A DNA stretch of 7,200 nt, from NCBI GenBank assembly GCA_946627685.1, contig CAMOVV010000057.1, forward strand, positions 1-7,200, read 5' to 3'. Shown piece after piece: positions 4,486-7,200 of this stretch. The position numbers were made by a program, and so were the translations under genes. Source of the stretch: an uncultured Bacteroidales bacterium. GTDB taxonomy: Bacteria > Bacteroidota > Bacteroidia > Bacteroidales > UBA932. The notes beneath the pieces were generated by a model. The model saw only the letters and a list, made by a program, of their open reading frames with translations. It made no database searches and was not told where the DNA came from. Every line of letters starts with the position of its first letter. Positions within the stretch are counted from its first letter, which is position 1.

Positions 4486-5416
4486 GCCTGCCGAACAGGA
4501 ACAATTGAATGAAATGACATTCTGGGGGCATCTCGATGTCCTCAGAATGTCGCTTTATCGTATCATCGGTGTCCTGCTGGTCACCATGGTACTCTCTTTT
4601 ATCGCTCTCCCGCACATTTTCGACCGGTTCATCCTCGGCCCCACGGACGGAGGATTCTTCCTCTACCGGTGGCTGTCCGGCCTTCGCGGGATTCCTTTCG
4701 CCCCTGATTTCGGCGACGGCAGTTTCCACGTTGACATCATCAACATCAACGTGGCCACACAGTTCATGAAGCACTTCGTCCTCTCGTTCTGGATGGGACT
4801 GGTGCTGGCCTTCCCCTTCGTCCTCTACGAAATCTGGAAATTCATCAAACCGGCCCTTTTCCCCGAGGAGGAAAAGAGTCTCGGGTCGGCCTTCGTCTTC
4901 GGCGGAGGAATGTTCTATCTGGGCTGCGCCCTCGGCTACTGCGTCATCTTCCCCTTCGCTTTCCGCTTCCTTACCCAATACCAGCTGAGCGAGGTGATAG
5001 ACAACCAGATAAGCATGGATTCCTACCTCAACAACTTCCTGGTAATCATTTTCATGATGGGACTTCTCTTCGAGCTTCCCCTCGTGGCGATGATTCTCTC
5101 CAAGATGAAGCTGATACACAAGGGATTCATGCGGCAATACCGCAAACACGCCGTGGTGGCCCTCATCGCCCTTGCCGCCGTCATCACCCCCACAGGCGAC
5201 CCCTTCACCCTCGCAGTGGTCTTCATCCCGCTGTATATGCTTTACGAGCTTTCAATCGTGCTCGTGCGTCCTGCCCCGAAAGAGGAGGACGACGATGATG
5301 ACGTGGACGACGACCCCCGCCACAACTGGGAGGCCATCGAGGACCAAAGTGAAGAAATGAAGGAAGTTACCGGGACCGATTCCGCCCCGGACGCTCAAGA
5401 ATCACAACAAGGATAG
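4475..5416 (+). CDS. tatC: Sec-independent protein translocase subunit TatC
   Basis: A 313-residue TatC, the polytopic receptor that binds twin-arginine signals and assembles with TatA. Landmarks in order: N-terminal cytoplasmic GHLDVLRMSL (18-27), matching the HLxELR-type motif; first membrane helix about 29-46; a periplasmic loop to about 98; YEIWKFIKPAL (118-128) in the first cytoplasmic loop; the buried FELP (199-202); and TPTGDP (238-243) before the last helix, which ends in LYELS. Six membrane segments are readable. After the last helix there is a hydrophilic tail of about 50 residues with an acidic run (270-280, mostly Asp), longer than the short tail of E. coli TatC. The start ATG 4475 lies inside the upstream gene (11-bp overlap), which favours translational coupling. 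The 3' end overlaps the convergent DUF368 gene by 50 bp. Function is certain at family level. Confidence 0.94.
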   Translation: MANKPAEQEQLNEMTFWGHLDVLRMSLYRIIGVLLVTMVLSFIALPHIFDRFILGPTDGGFFLYRWLSGLRGIPFAPDFGDGSFHVDIININVATQFMKHFVLSFWMGLVLAFPFVLYEIWKFIKPALFPEEEKSLGSAFVFGGGMFYLGCALGYCVIFPFAFRFLTQYQLSEVIDNQISMDSYLNNFLVIIFMMGLLFELPLVAMILSKMKLIHKGFMRQYRKHAVVALIALAAVITPTGDPFTLAVVFIPLYMLYELSIVLVRPAPKEEDDDDDVDDDPRHNWEAIEDQSEEMKEVTGTDSAPDAQESQQG

Positions 5417-6257
5417 CTCCTGCAGCGAACCAGATTGCGGCTCCCGGGATGTGCATCTGACCGGGAGTGCCCGCCGCCGTGTTCGCCGCTTCCACCGCCG
5501 CCATGTCCGCCCAGGGCCACACCTTCACGAGGAACCCGAGCACGAAGCCCAGGAGGACCATCATCGTGGGCCTCTGGTGGTGTTCAAGCAGCCAGTGAAG
5601 CCCCTTCGAGAAGAGGACTATTCCCACCACGCAGCCGAGCAGGAACCAAAGAACGGGGGGAAGGTCCAGGCCGAGGAAGGCGTCGAGCATATAATTGTAG
5701 ATGCCCATTATAAGGAGGATGAAGCTGCCGGAGATGCCGGGCAGAATCATCGAGCAGACCGCGAGGGCGCCGCTCACGATGAGATACCATGCGGGCGCTG
5801 AGGATGCCGCCTGGGCCTGGGGCATGAGGGCCAGGGCCGCTCCCGCGCCGATGCCGAGGATAAGGAGGAGGACGTCTCCCGCCTTCCAGCCCTTGTACTC
5901 CGCCAGCATATATATGGAGGAAACGAGAATCAGGGCGAAGAAGAAAGCCATGGTCTGGACCGGGTAATGGGCGAGGGTGTATTTGACCAGAAAGCCCAGG
6001 AGGACGAAGCCTGCGGCGAAGCCGGCGAGGACTCCGACAAGGAAACGTCCGTTTATAGCCTTCCAGAATTCTTTGGCCTTTCCTGAGAAAAGAAGTTTCC
6101 AGTTGGAGGGTGTGAGTATGGCGTCAATGCAGGTGAGAAGGGGTTCAAGGATGCCGGTCATCAGGGCTATCGTGCCCGCGGACACTCCGGGGACTATGCC
6201 TGAACCCATCGCGAAGCCTTTTGCGGCATTCGCCGCGTCCGTTTTGAGTGAGGTCAT
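5367..6257 (-). CDS. DUF368 family membrane protein (candidate undecaprenyl-phosphate translocase)
   Basis: A 296-residue, very hydrophobic protein of the DUF368 family (PF04018). The two family signatures are visible as an internal pair: GIVPGVSAGTIALMTG (20-35) and ILPGISGSFILLIMGIYN (171-188), each a PG(V/I)S turn followed by a hydrophobic helix. This fits an inverted-repeat fold with re-entrant loops. Further helices lie around 72-92, 102-118, 126-145, 203-218, 233-247 and 271-287. Members such as PopT have been implicated in returning undecaprenyl phosphate across the cytoplasmic membrane for reuse in cell-wall and surface-glycan synthesis; this protein's activity is inferred from the family. 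Its ATG overlaps the stop of the preceding minus-strand gene (TAATG, one base shared), so translation is probably coupled. Its last 50 bases are antisense to the end of tatC. Confidence 0.88.
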   Translation of the reverse strand: MTSLKTDAANAAKGFAMGSGIVPGVSAGTIALMTGILEPLLTCIDAILTPSNWKLLFSGKAKEFWKAINGRFLVGVLAGFAAGFVLLGFLVKYTLAHYPVQTMAFFFALILVSSIYMLAEYKGWKAGDVLLLILGIGAGAALALMPQAQAASSAPAWYLIVSGALAVCSMILPGISGSFILLIMGIYNYMLDAFLGLDLPPVLWFLLGCVVGIVLFSKGLHWLLEHHQRPTMMVLLGFVLGFLVKVWPWADMAAVEAANTAAGTPGQMHIPGAAIWFAAGAILVVILERPGRNRSR

Positions 6258-6796
6258 TATTTAATTCTGTCAAAGTAAGTTTTCATTGCGGTGAAGGCCT
6301 CTGCCTGGGAAAGCGAGCGCCCTGAAGGGTCGCTGACCACAAGGTCGAAGCTGCCGGAAGGGAGGGAGACCCTTCCTGCCTTGAACCTGGCCGGGCAGAC
6401 CGCGGAGATGAATTCAACCACGAAATCGCCGCTGTTCACAAGGGATATGAAAAGGTCGCAGCCGGCCTGGGACAATTGGGCCGTTTTTTCTTTCGAGAGC
6501 TGTCCGTACCAGCCGATGTCTTTGCGGAGAATGGTGCCGGTGATGCTTGTAATGAGCCTTTCCCCGCTGCCGAGTTTGGAGAGGTCGAGGAAGAAAATTT
6601 CCCCCCTTATGCCGTTCTCACGGAAGAAGTTCTGCAGCAGAATCTTACAGTCGTCGCAGCTGGTGTCTTCCGAGTCCAGCAGGGCGGTGACGGTCTTTAT
6701 GGACGACAGGGGCAGAAGGGATGTGGGCTCCTGGCTGCGGTATCTGCGCAGGCTTCTTTTCCTCAGGAAGTCCCGAATTGCCGAAAACAGTCTCAT
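6257..6796 (-). CDS. DUF6913-like conserved Bacteroidetes protein (179 aa)
   Basis: A 179-residue soluble-looking protein. The start is set at 6796 because ATG there overlaps the stop of the upstream kinase gene as ATGA. A longer frame back to 6862 only adds 22 residues that are antisense-quality translation of the kinase gene. Visible features: a basic N-terminal helix (RDFLRKRSLRRYRS, 8-21), an alpha/beta core starting SIKTVTALLDSED (32-44), Cys47 and Cys50 in CDDC, WYGQL (96-100), then CDLFISLVNSGDFVVEFISA (113-132) and FKAGR (138-142). This order (a small basic start, a WYG motif, a D-L-hydrophobic strand, a KxGR-like turn) fits the DUF6913 family of Bacteroidetes as I remember it. Its function is unknown. 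The Asp-Gly turns and lack of membrane segments suggest a cytoplasmic protein. It is tightly coupled to the kinase and DUF368 genes. Confidence 0.7.
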   Translation of the reverse strand: MRLFSAIRDFLRKRSLRRYRSQEPTSLLPLSSIKTVTALLDSEDTSCDDCKILLQNFFRENGIRGEIFFLDLSKLGSGERLITSITGTILRKDIGWYGQLSKEKTAQLSQAGCDLFISLVNSGDFVVEFISAVCPARFKAGRVSLPSGSFDLVVSDPSGRSLSQAEAFTAMKTYFDRIK

Positions 6797-7200
6797 ACGA
6801 ACTCCACTTTGGCTCCATGGGCGCCGATGAGGGCGCGGATTTCCTCTTTCGCGGCCTTCCACCTGGGCACGTCAATCTTTGTACCTATGACTTCCACCAC
6901 CTTAGCTGCAAGGATGGAACCCACTTTTCCGCACACGTCCAGAGGCATGCCGAGGGCGTGGGCGTAGAGGAAACCGGCAGCGTAGGTGTCCCCGGCTCCT
7001 GTGGCGTCGATGGTGTTGGCGGGGCATGGTCCTATGAAGTGGTATTCGTTCCCGCTCTGGACCATCGAGCCTTCCTTGCCGACCTTCACGACCGCGATTT
7101 TGCAGAGTTTCGCTATTTCCGCGAGGGCCTCTCTGGGGGGCAGTTTCGTAAAAGCCCTTGATTCGCTTTCGTTTGCAAAGACGATATCCACATATTTCTC
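6793..7200 (-). CDS. PfkB-family sugar/nucleoside kinase, C-terminal part (5' end outside window)
   Basis: The visible 135 residues are the C-terminal portion of a ribokinase/PfkB kinase; the frame is open through the right edge (EKYVDIVFANESE at the border), so the start lies beyond the window. Signatures: the NxxE motif in ANESES (visible residues 9-14), VVKVGKEGS (37-45), and the anion-hole and catalytic motif DATGAGD with the catalytic Asp at visible residue 71, followed by TYAAGFLYA. Such enzymes phosphorylate sugars or nucleosides with ATP. The wording of the motifs recalls the adenosine-kinase-like group of Bacteroidetes, but the substrate-binding N-terminal half is missing, so specificity stays open. 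Its TGA overlaps the ATG of the next gene (ATGA, 4 bp), making it the first seen gene of the minus-strand operon. Confidence 0.88.
   Translation of the reverse strand, partial: EKYVDIVFANESESRAFTKLPPREALAEIAKLCKIAVVKVGKEGSMVQSGNEYHFIGPCPANTIDATGAGDTYAAGFLYAHALGMPLDVCGKVGSILAAKVVEVIGTKIDVPRWKAAKEEIRALIGAHGAKVEFV

Noticed and set aside
4412..5149. 245-codon Glu/His-rich open frame on the minus strand opposite tatC
   Set aside because: The composition is what hydrophobic TatC codons give when read backwards; no family features.
6797..6862. 22-residue N-terminal extension of the DUF6913-like protein
   Set aside because: The extension lies wholly within the kinase gene in another frame; the ATGA overlap at 6793-6796 gives a standard coupled start.
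6476..6967. 163-codon plus-strand frame opposite the DUF6913-like and kinase genes
   Set aside because: Antisense to two genes with coupled starts and recognisable motifs; no independent support.

Overview
The window looks like a chromosomal piece of a member of the Bacteroidota, probably a GC-rich Bacteroidales (Alistipes-like or an uncultured relative; this rank is an inference). The reasons are: near-absence of Shine-Dalgarno sequences with A/T-rich leaders instead, promoter-like TTTG / TAnnTTTG motifs, a TatA-TatC pair without an evident TatB, paired Sec lipoproteins, a DUF6913-type protein, and an Rpn (PD-(D/E)XK nuclease/transposase) C-terminal tail of the Bacteroidales kind.

Layout. 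(1) Bases 1-530 hold two tandem copies of the 3' end of an Rpn-family gene. The first runs in from the left edge; the second is a stand-alone 69-codon piece. (2) Bases 502-960 are non-coding: a strong 14-bp hairpin, a short dispersed-type repeat that gives spurious ORFs on both strands, and a plausible Bacteroidetes promoter. (3) Bases 961-5416 are one tight five-gene cluster on the plus strand: tatA, a Gfo/Idh/MocA oxidoreductase with a twin-arginine signal, a DUF1080 (3-keto-disaccharide hydrolase family) lipoprotein, a TIM-barrel sugar isomerase/epimerase-like lipoprotein, and tatC. (4) Bases 5367-7200, minus strand, hold a convergent, translationally coupled set read from right to left: a PfkB sugar/nucleoside kinase (5' end outside the window), a DUF6913-like protein, and a DUF368 membrane protein of the family linked to undecaprenyl-phosphate recycling. 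Its last gene overlaps the 3' end of tatC.

How it may work. The central cluster reads as an extracytoplasmic carbohydrate-processing module packaged with its own export machine. The oxidoreductase would fold and bind its nicotinamide cofactor in the cytoplasm and cross the inner membrane through TatA-TatC. Two Sec-exported lipoproteins would then act on the oxidised (3-keto) sugar: DUF1080 for glycosidic-bond cleavage and the TIM barrel for isomerisation, hydration or similar chemistry. The three-enzyme combination matches known 3-keto-glycoside pathways in gut Bacteroides. The notable feature is that the translocase genes bracket the enzymes. Family assignments come from motifs read by eye; the pathway and substrate are inference.
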